From contig NC_080172.1 of assembly GCF_950295315.1 (NCBI RefSeq), positions 112,671,512 through 112,735,511 of the forward strand: a stretch of DNA of 64,000 bases, in the 5' to 3' direction. The notes under the pieces were generated by a model. The model made no database searches and had not been told where the DNA came from. It saw only the letters and a program-made list of their open reading frames with translations. This stretch comes from Erinaceus europaeus (taxonomy: Eukaryota > Chordata > Mammalia > Eulipotyphla > Erinaceidae). Made by a program: the position numbers and the translations under genes. Every line of letters begins with the position of its first letter. Position 1 is the stretch's first letter. This document shows, one piece after another, positions 47,378-56,588 of the stretch.

Positions 47378-47722
47378 TTTTTTTTTTTTTTTTTTTGCCT
47401 CCATAGTTATCGCTGGGGATCTGTGCCTGCACCATGAATCCACTGCTTCTGGAGACTATGTTTTTTTCCTTTTTGTTGCCTTTGTTTTATTGTTGTTGTG
47501 GTTCTTATTGTTGCTGTTATTGCTGGATAGGACGGAGAGAAATGGAGAGAGGAGGAGGAGACAGAGAGGAGGAGAGAAAGATAGACACCTGCAGACCTGA
47601 TTCACCGCTTGTGAAGCAACTCCTTTGTACATGGGGAGCTGTGGGCTCAAACTGGGATCCACACGCTGTCCTTGCATTTTGTGTCATGTGCGCTTAACCT
47701 GCTGTGCTACTGCCCAGCCCCC
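47378..47722 (-). mobile_element. ERI-type SINE with hairpin tail module, next to an exon acceptor
   Basis: Poly(T), gcctccatagttatcgctgg...ttctggaga module, then body and head in reverse. It ends 45 nt before the exon at 47768. A likely imperfect target duplication, gttgccacattt / gttgctgcattt, would place the insertion edges at 47351 and 47727. Confidence 0.93.
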
Positions 47723-47767
47723 TTGATGTTGCTGCATTTTAACAGCGATGTCTTTCCTCCATTCTAG

Positions 47768-47920
47768 GTGTATTACCCCAATTTGGGGTGGATGTGCATT
47801 GATGCCACTGACCCAGAGAAAGGGAACTGGCTGCGCTATGTGAACTGGGCTTGTTCGGGAGAAGAACAGAATCTGTTTCCACTGGAAATCAACAGGGCCA
47901 TTTACTATAAAACCTTAAAG
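47768..47920 (+). CDS. PRDM2: PRDM2 exon encoding residues 78-128 (PR domain core)
   Basis: The acceptor tccattctag ends at 47767 and the donor gtaaggatc starts at 47921. The 153 nt (51 codons, phase 0 at both ends) begin VYYPNLGWMCIDATD and contain NWLRYVNWACSGEEQN, the PR-domain equivalent of the SET-domain cofactor/substrate core. The cysteine of the WACS motif is residue 106 by my count, the position reported mutated in human tumours with loss of methyltransferase activity; here it is intact. The exon ends with YYKTLK. It is sandwiched between two antisense ERI SINEs, one ending about 45 nt before the acceptor and one starting about 70 nt after the donor. Confidence 0.97.
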
Positions 47921-47989
47921 GTAAGGATCTGAAGGTCACAGTAGTCTGCACAGAGTGGCTCTGCGTGCGGCATAGATCACACTGTTCTT

Positions 47990-48247
47990 TTTATATATAT
48001 ATATATATTCCCTTTTGTTGTCCTTGTTGTAGTTATTATTGATGTCATTGTTGGTTAGGACAGAGAGAAATGGAGAGAGGTGGGGAAGACAGGGGGAGAG
48101 AAAGAGAGACACCTGCAGACCTGTTTCACTGCCTGTGAAGCAACTCCCCTGCAAGTGGGGAGCCGGGGGCTCGAACCGGGATCCTTACACCCGTCCTTGT
48201 GCTTTGCGCCACGTGTGCTTAGCCCTCTGTGCTACCACCCGACTCCC
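47990..48247 (-). mobile_element. ERI-type SINE, long form, just after an exon donor
   Basis: TA-rich tail, full body. Target duplication agatcacactgttctt (47974-47989) versus agatcacgctgttctt (48248-48263). Confidence 0.96.
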
Positions 48248-49469
48248 AGATCACGCTGTTCTTAGTCATGACTGACAGTCACTTTGCAGACATGAAGGAA
48301 AATGTATTCACCAACACCTTTGACATCTGTTTCAAGTGTCCGGATGTGAGTGATCCTTCTTCATAAGGACACTGAAGCACGAAGTTGGCATTATGTAATT
48401 ACCTAGAGTATCTTTGTATAAACAAATGATTTAAGAATATGACAACAACCACCCTTCTCACGTAAAAAATCCATTAGAAATGGTCAAGCTAGCAGATGTT
48501 TCCAACTGTAAGAAGTTATCGGTAGTTATGGTGGTTCTCTGTTAACTGGAAACACCTTCTTAGTTTTGTACACAGTTGAACTTGGATCGACATTTCCCTA
48601 AAATTTATTCAGAATGGAAATTAAATGGAACTTTTTTTTTTTTTTTGGAAAACATTAGTTATTGAGATCAAAAGAAAAAGAAAGTTATTTTTCAGAGTTT
48701 GAGTTCAAGTCAGAGGTCACTGAACACATTTGGAAAAGTTAAGTGTTAGGAAGTTGCAATAAGCAAACTTATGTCTGTCTCCCTTATTTTCTTGGAAGCC
48801 CAAGCTGTCCTCTCTACACCTGGATATGTTCTAGAAGACAGTCTTGAGGCAACAAAGACATCAGTAGAATGATTGATAGGCTTGGAATAGATAGGTTTGT
48901 TACTATCACTGTAACCCCCAAGTTTTCCTTTTTTAACTGGTACCATAAAACATGTCTTAGATTGGGGGAATAGCTCATGCTCCATATAGTTGAAAATTCT
49001 GTGAAGAAGCATTTGAAATGGTGGTCAGCTTTACAGGGTTCTGAATTGTGTCAGTGTTGTCATGGATGTTTAGATAGCATAGAGCTGTTTATTTTTCCTT
49101 TGCTGTATTCTTCTGGACATCTTTAGCCAACTCAGGACTTCCCTTTAACTCAGGTCCATGTTCTTGTTTCAGTTAGCAGGAAAATGTGAGTGTATGTGTG
49201 TGTGTTACTTTTTCATTTAATATGTCTACAACTGTTCTTTTGTTTCTTATGGGTTGTAATGAGATTTTATAGTGGATATACATACCAGACTTTGGAATAG
49301 ATTCAAAGTTCATGTCAAGAATTAATTCACTCTCTCAAATGTCTTTTTAAGTAAGTTGCGTGTGTTTGCATGAGTGAGGTTCAAATGGACTCACCTCTGC
49401 TTGCAAATAGAAACATTCATCTCCAGCAGCAAGTAGAAACACTGAGAAGCCAGAATATGAATAGTATTT

Positions 49470-49660
49470 GGCATAGCGGACTCTGAAGTCAGACTGACAG
49501 AATTAAATCTTACTATTGTGCCATGTGACTTGAACCAAGTTGTTGTGACTTACCTGTGTAGCGTGAGGCGGATTACCTTTTCGTACTTCAGTTTCTTCAT
49601 TTGTTAGATGTTGACACTTGCAGTATTGAGCTCATGAGCTTATTATTAGGATGGCTACAT
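49470..49660 (+). mobile_element. MIR
   Basis: gactctgaagtcagactgac, tgtgccatgtgacttgaacc, cttcagtttcttcatttgtt. Confidence 0.75.
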
Positions 49661-49734
49661 GGGAGGATAGATAGAGCGCTAGTGTCAGCTACCTGCAAGA
49701 AATGATAGGTACTTGGTTTTGGTTGAGACAGCAC

Positions 49735-49945
49735 AGTGCGGTGTGGTAGTTAGGAGTCAGGACTCTGGAGCTGACTATGGATTTTACTTCTAGAGGAGCG
49801 ACTATGAGAAGTTACTTCCACTCTCTTTTCCTTAGCTTTGTCATCTGTAAAAATGGAGAAAATTTTAAATGAATATTTACCGTTACTGTGAAGATTAAAT
49901 AAGCCAGTACGTATAAGTATGTGAACAGTGTCTTCTCTAAGCTAA
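49735..49945 (+). mobile_element. MIR
   Basis: aggactctggagctgactat, agctttgtcatctgtaaaaa, gaagattaaataagccagta; full MIR order. Confidence 0.78.
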
Positions 49946-50335
49946 CAGCTCTAAGTGTTAGCTAGCTACGTTTCATTCTTTCAGTCCTCTCTGTTGGAAC
50001 TAGTTAACTCTTTATGAAACATAGCACTGAAATTAACATAAAAACTTCAGTTCTGAGATTCAGAGCTATCAGAAATTTCTAGAGAGTATCTTTCAGCAGT
50101 ATTCTGGTTATGACTGGGGGCTAAGTAAAATTGGGAATGAAAATTACTTAACACGTTTTCTTGTTCTTTTACTTTGGTTTTACGTAACACTACATATTCT
50201 CGTCCATCCTAATCATATAATTCCATCATGTTATAGATATGTGACTTATAATAAAATAAAGGAACTATACATTTGGTGCTTGCAATAGTTCAATTTAAAA
50301 AAATAACATAAGCTTTCAGCAGAAGCAGACTACCA

Positions 50336-50515
50336 TAGTCTGGGAGGTGGTGCAGTGGATAAAGCATTGGACCCATAAGCATGAGGTCCTTGAGTTCAGT
50401 ATCCGGCCAGCAGCACATGTAACACCAGAGTGATGTCTGGTTCTTTCTCTCACCTCCTGTCTTTCTCATTGATAAATAAGTAAAATCTGGGAAAAAAAAA
50501 AAAAAAGAAAAAGGG
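50336..50515 (+). mobile_element. tRNA-derived SINE, type C
   Basis: gtctgggaggtggtgcagtg, gataaagcattggaccc, agagtgatgtctggttcttt, then ATAAATAAG and poly(A). Confidence 0.93.
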
Positions 50516-51234
50516 AAAGAAACAGAGTGCCAACAGGTATCTATAATTTAAGCCCAGTAAAATCTTATTGATAGACTAAGATTTTTGGTTTAGATGTAAG
50601 TGATTCCAGAAGGAAGATAATACTTTGGCTCATAGATGAGGAAATGGCAAGCTCTAGCCATCCTTGGGGAGTAAAGGAAACAATGACTTGTTCTTTTATT
50701 TTAAAGAATTCAGACTATTTTGAAACTTGAGTTATATAAACAGTGTGAGTTCTGTAGAGAATGAAACAAAATATTTACATTCAAGGACTATATCTAGAAT
50801 GGAAAGCTTCTTGAAGTGAATTTATTTTATTTTTTTTCCTCAGTTGGGATCTTGAATGGAATTCCAGCCCCACACCCCCAATTACCAAGCAGGACGTCCT
50901 ATTCTATGACATGGTACAGTGACTAAAATCATGAAACCAACATAGCTATGTCTTATTAACTAACTACACACCTTGTTCTTATTTAGCCAGTTGTTCCAGT
51001 CACGTCCTTGGAGAAAAAGTAAATTCTGCTGCCTTCAGTTCCTTAGTTTGGACAATCCCTCTGTCTTTTTTTTTAACTTTTCAGTTTTGAGGAGAGCTGT
51101 TAATTTGTGATTATTTATATAAAAAAATGTTTTGTAGGGTACCTCACAGTTTGGGCTTTATTTGTACTTTACCGTGATTGGATTAGGAAGCACATAAAGT
51201 TGGTTTGTCTCATTATATATCCTACCCCCTTTGT

Positions 51235-51420
51235 AGTTAATTTATTTTCATAGCACTGCTCCAACAATACTTTTTCAAGTAGAGAGCAACAGAGGGATAG
51301 GGGGGAAAGACACCATGACCTGGAAGCTTCTTCCAGTGTAGTAGGGCATAGGCTGGAACCTATGTCGTTGTGATACAGTGCAGGGACACTATCCAGGTAA
51401 GCTGTTTTACTGACCTGTAA
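51235..51420 (-). mobile_element. Possible older SINE
   Basis: A purine-rich tract followed by ggctggaacctatgtcgttg, a decayed reversed B box. No target duplication seen. Confidence 0.4.
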
Positions 51421-51571
51421 TGTTTTATCGAGAAATATTTTGAATCTGTATACTATTTTCCTATATACTTAAAAGTTTCACCTGCTTAGTTTTGCATCTA
51501 TCGATGATTCTAATGTTAATCAGTTATTGTAATGATTGCCATCTAGTGATTTTCTCATTTCACTTGCTTAA

Positions 51572-51905
51572 AATGATTTATTTTAAAATATTTTGTATTT
51601 ATTTTGCATTTTTTGAGTTGACACAGGAGGTGGAGAGGGGGAGAGACACCTTCGGGTGGGGCTACATAGCATAGTGGTTATGCAAAGAGACTCTTGTGCC
51701 TGAAGCTCCACAGTCCCAGGTTCAGCTCCTGCCCCCACCAAAAAATAAGAGAGAGAGAGAGAGAGAGATTGAGATAAAGACACCTGCCAGCATTGCTTCA
51801 CCTCTTGGGAAACTTTCCTCTTGCAAGTGGGAACCTGGAGCTTGAACCTAGCTCCTTGAGTGTTGAATATATGCAGAGCTGCTGAGTGTGCCACTCCTTG
51901 GTCTC
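51572..51905 (-). mobile_element. ERI-type SINE, short form, hosting a type B SINE
   Basis: ERI sequence at 51572-51655 and 51761-51905 (cacctgccagcattgcttca, gagcttgaacctagctcctt). The intervening 105 bp are a + strand type B SINE. Confidence 0.82.
51656..51760 (+). mobile_element. tRNA-derived SINE, type B, nested in an ERI
   Basis: gggtggggctacatagcata, tgcctgaagctccacagtcc, ggttcagctcctgccc, then a GA-rich tail. It sits inside the ERI copy 51572-51905. Confidence 0.85.
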
Positions 51906-51906
51906 A

Positions 51907-52040
51907 GATTATTTATTTTTGTGAGAAAGAGAGAACAGAACTCTCCTATTTAACTTGCTCTTGTCTAGTGTGTGCTGGGGATGAAACCTAGGATGGTAAA
52001 ACATGTACTTCCTGAACTTGCTGAATCACCGACCTCTCCA
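51907..52040 (-). mobile_element. Possible older tRNA-type SINE
   Basis: ttatttttgtgagaaagaga, ggggatgaaacctaggatgg; resembles a decayed type B tail and B box. Confidence 0.45.
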
Positions 52041-52045
52041 GTTAC

Positions 52046-52095
52046 TTTTTTTTTTTTTAATTTCTTGATTGGGAGATGAATGGTTTACAGCTTAA
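52046..52095 (-). mobile_element. Very short L1 3' end
   Basis: Poly(T) and tttcttgattgggagatgaa, a diverged form of the L1 terminus. Only about 50 bp. Confidence 0.55.
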
Positions 52096-52351
52096 TCTTG
52101 TCTTTTTATTGTTCTGGTTGCAATCTAGTTTAAGCAAAAGCTTTGCTTTTTGTTTGCTTGTTCATTTATTCATTCATTTACATCAGTATAGATTCACAGA
52201 TCTGTATTCTTTTCAATGGATTTTCGTTGGAATTTCCCTTGAGTTGATACTTTTGGAACATTATGAACAGATGAGTTATTGTGAGAAAAGCCAATAAGCA
52301 TTTCCCTAAGTTTTATTTAGGACTAATCTTTCTACTCAGTATAGATGCATG

Positions 52352-52353
<2 letters not shown>

Positions 52354-52395
<42 letters not shown>
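52354..52395. repeat. GT microsatellite
   Basis: About 21 uninterrupted GT units, 200 bp before the CpG island. Confidence 0.97.
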
Positions 52396-52396
<1 letters not shown>

Positions 52397-53149
52397 ATCC
52401 TGTTCCAAATGTGATCAGTGTATTAGTTACACGTATTCTTACTATTCACATGACTGTGAAGAATTAATGTCTTAGAAGCACACAGCATACGAAGTGGCTT
52501 TTTTTTTTTGCGTTTTCTCCTAAATTTAGAAGTTTCCATGCTAACTCAAGTCTGGCACCCCAGGAAGGCCACTAGCTCTGCAGGGACCCAGCAGGGCGGA
52601 CCCGCACTGCGCACCCCACCTTAGAATTTCCTGGCGACTCTGGTGCTCAATTGGCGGGAGCGCGGCGCGTGTCCCTCTCCCTCCCGTGCCCCACTGGCGC
52701 TAGGAATGAATGCCAAGCTGCCTGGCGACTGGCTTCCAGCACTGTTTCCCTAGCCGACTGCTTCTTTAGAATCGTGACCTCAGATTTTTCATCAGCTTAG
52801 ATGTTCCGTGTTTAATTAATTTTTTTGTTGGTCTTTTTAAAAAAAAACAAAAACTTAAGCGTGGGCAGTCGTGAGTCTTTGAACAGAACGGCTTGGCACA
52901 CGGAGGTTTGGAGTTGGAAGCAATGTGCTCCCAGCCTGAGCCCCGCCTTTGCTGGTGCGGGAGCCCGAGAAGGGGCGGCGGGCTGGGAAGTGAGGTCCTC
53001 CGTCCAGCAGAGGGGCCCTTCCTTCCCGCGCGCCGCCCGCCAGTCCGCCCGCCGTCCGCCCGGCCGGGGCCGCCAGGGTTAAGGAGCCCTTCCTGCCGGG
53101 CTGGCTGCGGGCGCGCCGCCACAGCTGCGAGCGCCCCCCGCAGCCCGCG

Positions 53150-53222
53150 CCCCGCCCCCGCCCCGCCAACAACCGCCGCTCTGATTGGCCGGCTGCTTGT
53201 CTCTTCTCTCCCCGCAGCCAAT
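53150..53222. promoter_or_regulatory. GC-box cluster and paired CCAAT motifs at the exon 6 acceptor
   Basis: A run of overlapping CCGCCCC-type GC boxes at 53150-53167 is followed by an inverted CCAAT (gattgg, 53183-53188) and a direct CCAAT (53218-53222). The two CCAAT motifs are about 30 bp apart, a spacing often used by NF-Y. The second one is formed by the first five bases of the exon. No TATA box is evident, as is usual for CpG-island promoters. Function is inferred from motifs only. Confidence 0.45.
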
Positions 53223-53344
53223 CGCGCCGGGCGAGGAGCTCCTGGTCTGGTACAATGGGGAAGACAACCCTGAGATAGCAGCTGCGATTGAGGAAGAGCG
53301 AGCCAGCGCCCGGAGCAAGCGGAGCTCCCCGAAGAGCAGGAAAG
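53218..53344 (+). CDS. PRDM2: PRDM2 exon encoding residues 129-170 (end of PR domain, basic linker)
   Basis: The acceptor tctccccgcag ends at 53217 and the donor gtaggg begins at 53345. The 127 nt encode PIAPGEELLVWYNGEDN, the conserved PR/SET C-terminal segment (GEELLVWY, residues 133-140), then an acidic helix (EIAAAIEEE) and a Ser/Arg/Lys-rich tract ending KSRK, plus the first base of codon 171. The exon sits inside a CpG island, so its codon use (GCG, CCG) is far more GC-rich than the AT-rich exons upstream. Its first five bases also form a CCAAT motif. The next exon, expected to begin with a Gly-Lys-Lys stretch, is not found before the window ends. Confidence 0.97.
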
Positions 53345-53882
53345 GTAGGGCCCGTCCCCGCCGCGTTTTTCCTCGCCGCCGGCCGGGGGCCCGGCTCGCA
53401 GGGTTCGGGCAGCCCCGCGGCTCCCGGTGACCTTCTCCGCGCTCGACGCCGGCCGCGACCCGGCTCCCCCTCCCCGCCGCTGCTGAATCACGGCGCCCGC
53501 CGCCCCGCGCGGCTCCCGGGAACTCGGGGCCGAGCCGCTGGGGGGGCCGCCGGGCAGGCCTGGGGCGGTTGTCGCGCCCGGGACCCCGCGAGCGGCGGGG
53601 CGGGAGGGGCCGTCGCGCTTTTTGTGCACCCGGCCGGGGAACGCGCATCCGATGTCCCGAGAGTGACATTTCCAGGCTGCGGGCTCAGGGCCTCGAGTCT
53701 ACTCGGTCCCGAGCGGGTCGGGCCGGGACGGGACGGGCCGGGACGCGGCGGCCTGCAAGCTCGCCAGTGCGAGGGCGGACGGGGAGGCCCGGGCCGGGAG
53801 AGCTGGGCACGCCGCTCCGCCCGCTGCCGCCAGGCTCCAGGCAGGACGGTCCTCGCCGCCGCCTCGCCGGGCTGCGCTCGCC

Positions 53883-53982
53883 CCAGCCGCGCCCCGCATC
53901 CAGCCCGCGCGGGACGCGTCCTGGGGACTCCGCCCGCCTCGCCCCCAGCTGCGCCCCGCGTCCAGCCCGCGCGGGACGGGTC
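53883..53982. repeat. 62-bp period tandem repeat in the CpG island
   Basis: ccagccgcgccccgcatcc at 53883 recurs as ccagctgcgccccgcgtcc at 53945, continuing cagcccgcgcgggacg in both; about 38 bp of clear homology per unit. Confidence 0.75.
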
Positions 53983-55004
53983 CCCGGCGCCCTGCCCGCC
54001 GCCTCCACGCAGGCTGGCGGCCACACTCCCCCGGGGCTGGGTGGGGAGTTCGAGAGCAGGCCGGTAACAGATGGAATTTGATGGAATTTGAGAAAGTGTA
54101 GTTTTCTGTTACTTTTGACCTGACTCCAACTGTTGAGTGATGCATTCAAACAAAAGGGAAAGTATAGCCGCACTTAAAAGGCCATGATTTCTGGAAAGAA
54201 AATAGTTTGGTTGACTGTGTGATCTGTCCAGCTGGTGACGACTGACTTTTTTTTAAAGGAATTTTCACGTGAATTTGTGAATCTCACAAAAGCCAGTTTC
54301 TGAAGTACATGCATATTAATGGTAGTTTCTTACTAATATAAATCTCCACCCCCCAATTAAAGTCTGTAAATTTTTGTGGCTGTCTGAGATAATCCCTTCA
54401 TTTCTCTGGACATTGAAAGACATTAACATAAACATTGTGCTTTTGCAAAAATGAAGTATGTTCTCAAACTTAGACAAGAAGTCCATTCTCATTTTTCCAT
54501 TACATCTTCTTTATGTCCTCAGTGTAACCCAGATACTGATCCAAGAACCAGTGTACCGGCCTCCTAAATTGTGTGATATGATTTTGTAGTAACTGTGTCA
54601 CGACATGCTTTGATACTGAGTCAGATGACCAGAGTCTAGAAATTTCCAGGTGTTTCTTTTCATCATCTTTTCTTTTAACTCTTCTAAAGGAAGCATTGTT
54701 AATATTTGCGTGAAACATAATTGTAAATTCTTAAGACGGTGTAATTTGTTTCTTGTTCATTTTGTTTTTCATGGATGTCACTCACTAAGTCAGGTAAGTT
54801 GTGACTTTCCAGGGCTGGGTCCTGGAGGAAAGGAAGTCATAGCTCAGCCACCTAGCATAGCTGACTTCCACATATTTATAGTGTACAGCAAAAACTTCGC
54901 CTTTCAGACTTTTTTCTGTCATACCTTGATGAGCAAGTTACTTTTATTTATCCCTTGCTTTTTTCACGTTCGCCTGTTATGTGTGGAGGAAAAAAAAAAA
55001 ACTT

Positions 55005-55366
55005 GCTGGGGATGGGGGCAGGCAGTGGTGTGCCCCTGTAAGGGCACCTGGTATCAAGCACAAGGATCTGGCTTGGAGCCCCCCCCACTCCCCACCTTCT
55101 TCTTCTAGCGTTTGCCCTTCTTCCGTAGCCAGTCAACAGCGTCAGGTTGAGCCTGATGTAAAGTTTCGAGACACCTGCAGGGGGGGACACTTGACAAGCA
55201 TTGAAGCTGTTCTGCAGGTATCTGTCTTTCTCTGCCCCCCCCCCCCAAATTCTCTGTGTCCTATCCAATCCAATAGAATGGGAAAAATGTCCACCAGGAG
55301 CAGTGGATTCATAGTGCAGGCACTGAGCCCTGGCGATAACCCTGGTGGGGGGGGAAGGGAGGGGGA
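55005..55366 (+). mobile_element. ERI-type SINE, short form with hairpin module, interrupted
   Basis: Head gcaggcagtggtgtgccc, body split at 55098-55171 by the GAA-tailed element, then tgaagctgttctgcaggtat, tctgtgtcctatccaatcca and the module caccaggagcagtggattca...ccctggtggg. Confidence 0.86.
55098..55171 (-). mobile_element. Unclassified retroposed element with GAA-type tail, copy 2
   Basis: 74 bp interrupt an ERI SINE between two copies of cacct (55093-55097 and 55172-55176), exactly where the SINE consensus has a single ccccacctgcagg. The tail half is identical to copy 1 over more than 40 bp (tcttcttctagcgtttgccc onward), then the two copies diverge. It ends near ctcgaaactt on the - strand. 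It may be a 5'-truncated or variant member of the same family. Confidence 0.6.
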
Positions 55367-55437
55367 GGGAACAAAACTTGCAGTTTTATTCATTGTACAT
55401 GAGGTTACACATCTTCGTTTTTATACATGAGGTTGCT

Positions 55438-55560
55438 GGATTAAGAGGCAGAGAGAGTGGCAGGGACCACAGCACCCAGCTGTGGGGCTAGGGCTCACAC
55501 CTGGGTGGTGTGCGTGGCAAAGCAGTGCAGTATTCAAGGGAGCTGTTTTGCCAGCCCTAT
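55438..55560 (-). mobile_element. Possible older SINE
   Basis: gaggcagagagagtggcagg, gggctcacacctgggtggtg; tRNA-SINE-like order but strongly diverged. Confidence 0.4.
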
Positions 55561-56119
55561 TGATGGATTTTTGTATTGAGCTAAGTGGTTCATATTTCTA
55601 GGGCAGCAGGTTACCCACTGAATTTTAGGTTTTAATTAAAGTACTTGCATGAAATTCACATACGGAGTTTTGGGCAGTGGACAGTCCTGTTTGTTCTTTA
55701 TGGCTGTGATATATTGAAGTATTTAAATAATGCATCAGACCTCTTAAATTATTTTTAATCAAATATTCTGAAAACCTGTCATTAACTTGCATAGATACAA
55801 AAATAGAGAATATTTGCTGTTAACTTTGCCCTATTGAAATATTTTCTGTGACCTCAGACATAAGTGAAAATCATTTGGTAATAGTAATCATAATTATTTC
55901 TAAAAGGCAGATGTCGAAGACATGTAGTTAACAGTGAACCTATCTTCAGCTCAGTTATTAGGCAAAGAGAAATAGAGGAATTCTTCATGGTTCTTTTTCA
56001 AGGCTTCTTGCCTGACTGCTGCTTTGCCTACAGCTCTGCGTTGTATGTGCTGTGTTTCAGAATTCATTAAGTCTCTGATGGCTCGGGCAGCATGGCAAAG
56101 CCCTGATTCCTTTACATTT

Positions 56120-56305
56120 TAAAAAAATATTTATATTTTCTTTATTTTAAAGAGAAAAAGTAAATCCAGAGGGAAAAATACGAAGAGAAAGACCAGAACA
56201 CTGCTCAGTTCTGGTTTATGGTGGTGCTGGGGTTTAAACCTGGGGCCTCAAAACCTCAGGCTTGAAAGGCTTTTGCATCACCATTATGTTGTCTCCCCAG
56301 CCCAG
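56120..56305 (-). mobile_element. tRNA-derived SINE, type B, long tail form
   Basis: Target duplication ttcctttacattt (56107-56119 and 56306-56318); ccagaacactgctcagttct inside. Confidence 0.94.
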
Positions 56306-56344
56306 TTCCTTTACATTTATTGTGACCTCTTTGTTTGGTGACAT

Positions 56345-56407
56345 CTATCCATCCATCCATCCATCCATCCATCCATCCATCCATCCACCCATCCATCCAC
56401 CCATCCA
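56345..56407. repeat. ATCC microsatellite
   Basis: About 15 ATCC units with two CACC-type interruptions near the right end. Translated, it gives spurious WMDG repeats. Confidence 0.97.
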
Positions 56408-56410
56408 GTG

Positions 56411-56588
56411 TTGAGCCTCTGCCATATGCTGTCCACTCTGCTAGATTGCATAGCACAAAAAGCAAAAAAGAAGCCCATGCTTCTCCTGGTGCTTGTGGTT
56501 TGAGCCTCTGCCATATGCTGTCCACTCTGCTAGATTGCATAGCACAAAAAGCAAAAAAGAAGCCCATGCTTCTCCTGGTGCTTGTGGT
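56411..56588. repeat. Perfect 89-bp tandem duplication (two units)
   Basis: 56411-56499 and 56500-56588 are identical by eye, starting ttgagcctctgccatatgct in both. The left unit adjoins the ATCC microsatellite. Confidence 0.93.

Larger units (their letters stand above)
34021..47767. other. PRDM2: PRDM2 intron between residues 77 and 78 (13.7 kb)
   Basis: Bounded by gtaaga and attctag. It is dense in ERI SINEs between 35188 and 40290 and again near the 3' end. Blocks with no recognised repeat: 34600-35170, 36950-37860, 40300-41450, 41645-43590 and 44990-45560. The 1.9 kb block 41645-43590 is the longest SINE-free stretch of this intron. Confidence 0.85.
47921..53217. other. PRDM2: PRDM2 intron between residues 128 and 129 (5.3 kb)
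   Basis: Bounded by gtaagg and ccccgcag. After the ERI SINE at 47990-48247 there are about 2.1 kb (48264-50335) with only two ancient MIR-like pieces and no young SINE, then mixed SINEs to 52095, a GT repeat, and the CpG island over the last 600 nt. Confidence 0.85.
52600..54070. promoter_or_regulatory. CpG island around PRDM2 exon 6, candidate internal (RIZ2) promoter
   Basis: Sequence changes sharply from AT-rich intron to GC-rich, CpG-dense DNA at about 52600 (denser from about 52900) and back at about 54070, where ordinary AT-rich intron resumes. It covers the end of intron 5, all of exon 6 and about 700 nt of intron 6. It contains GC boxes, CCAAT motifs and no retroelement, although SINEs crowd most of the rest of the window. 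An internal promoter producing the PR-less RIZ2 isoform is known for human PRDM2. RIZ2 starts at Met202, which by residue count lies in the next exon, so a promoter here would fit. The island is observed; its assignment to RIZ2 is inference. Confidence 0.75.

Noticed and set aside
52766..54067. Long open frames on both strands in the CpG island (up to 287 codons)
   Set aside because: GC-rich DNA has few stop codons; the translations are Arg/Pro/Gly/Ala-rich, overlap each other in all frames and resemble no family. Exon 6 in its own frame explains the only conserved part.
56411..56588. CRISPR-like or satellite array
   Set aside because: Only two adjacent units without spacers in a mammalian intron; it is a tandem duplication.
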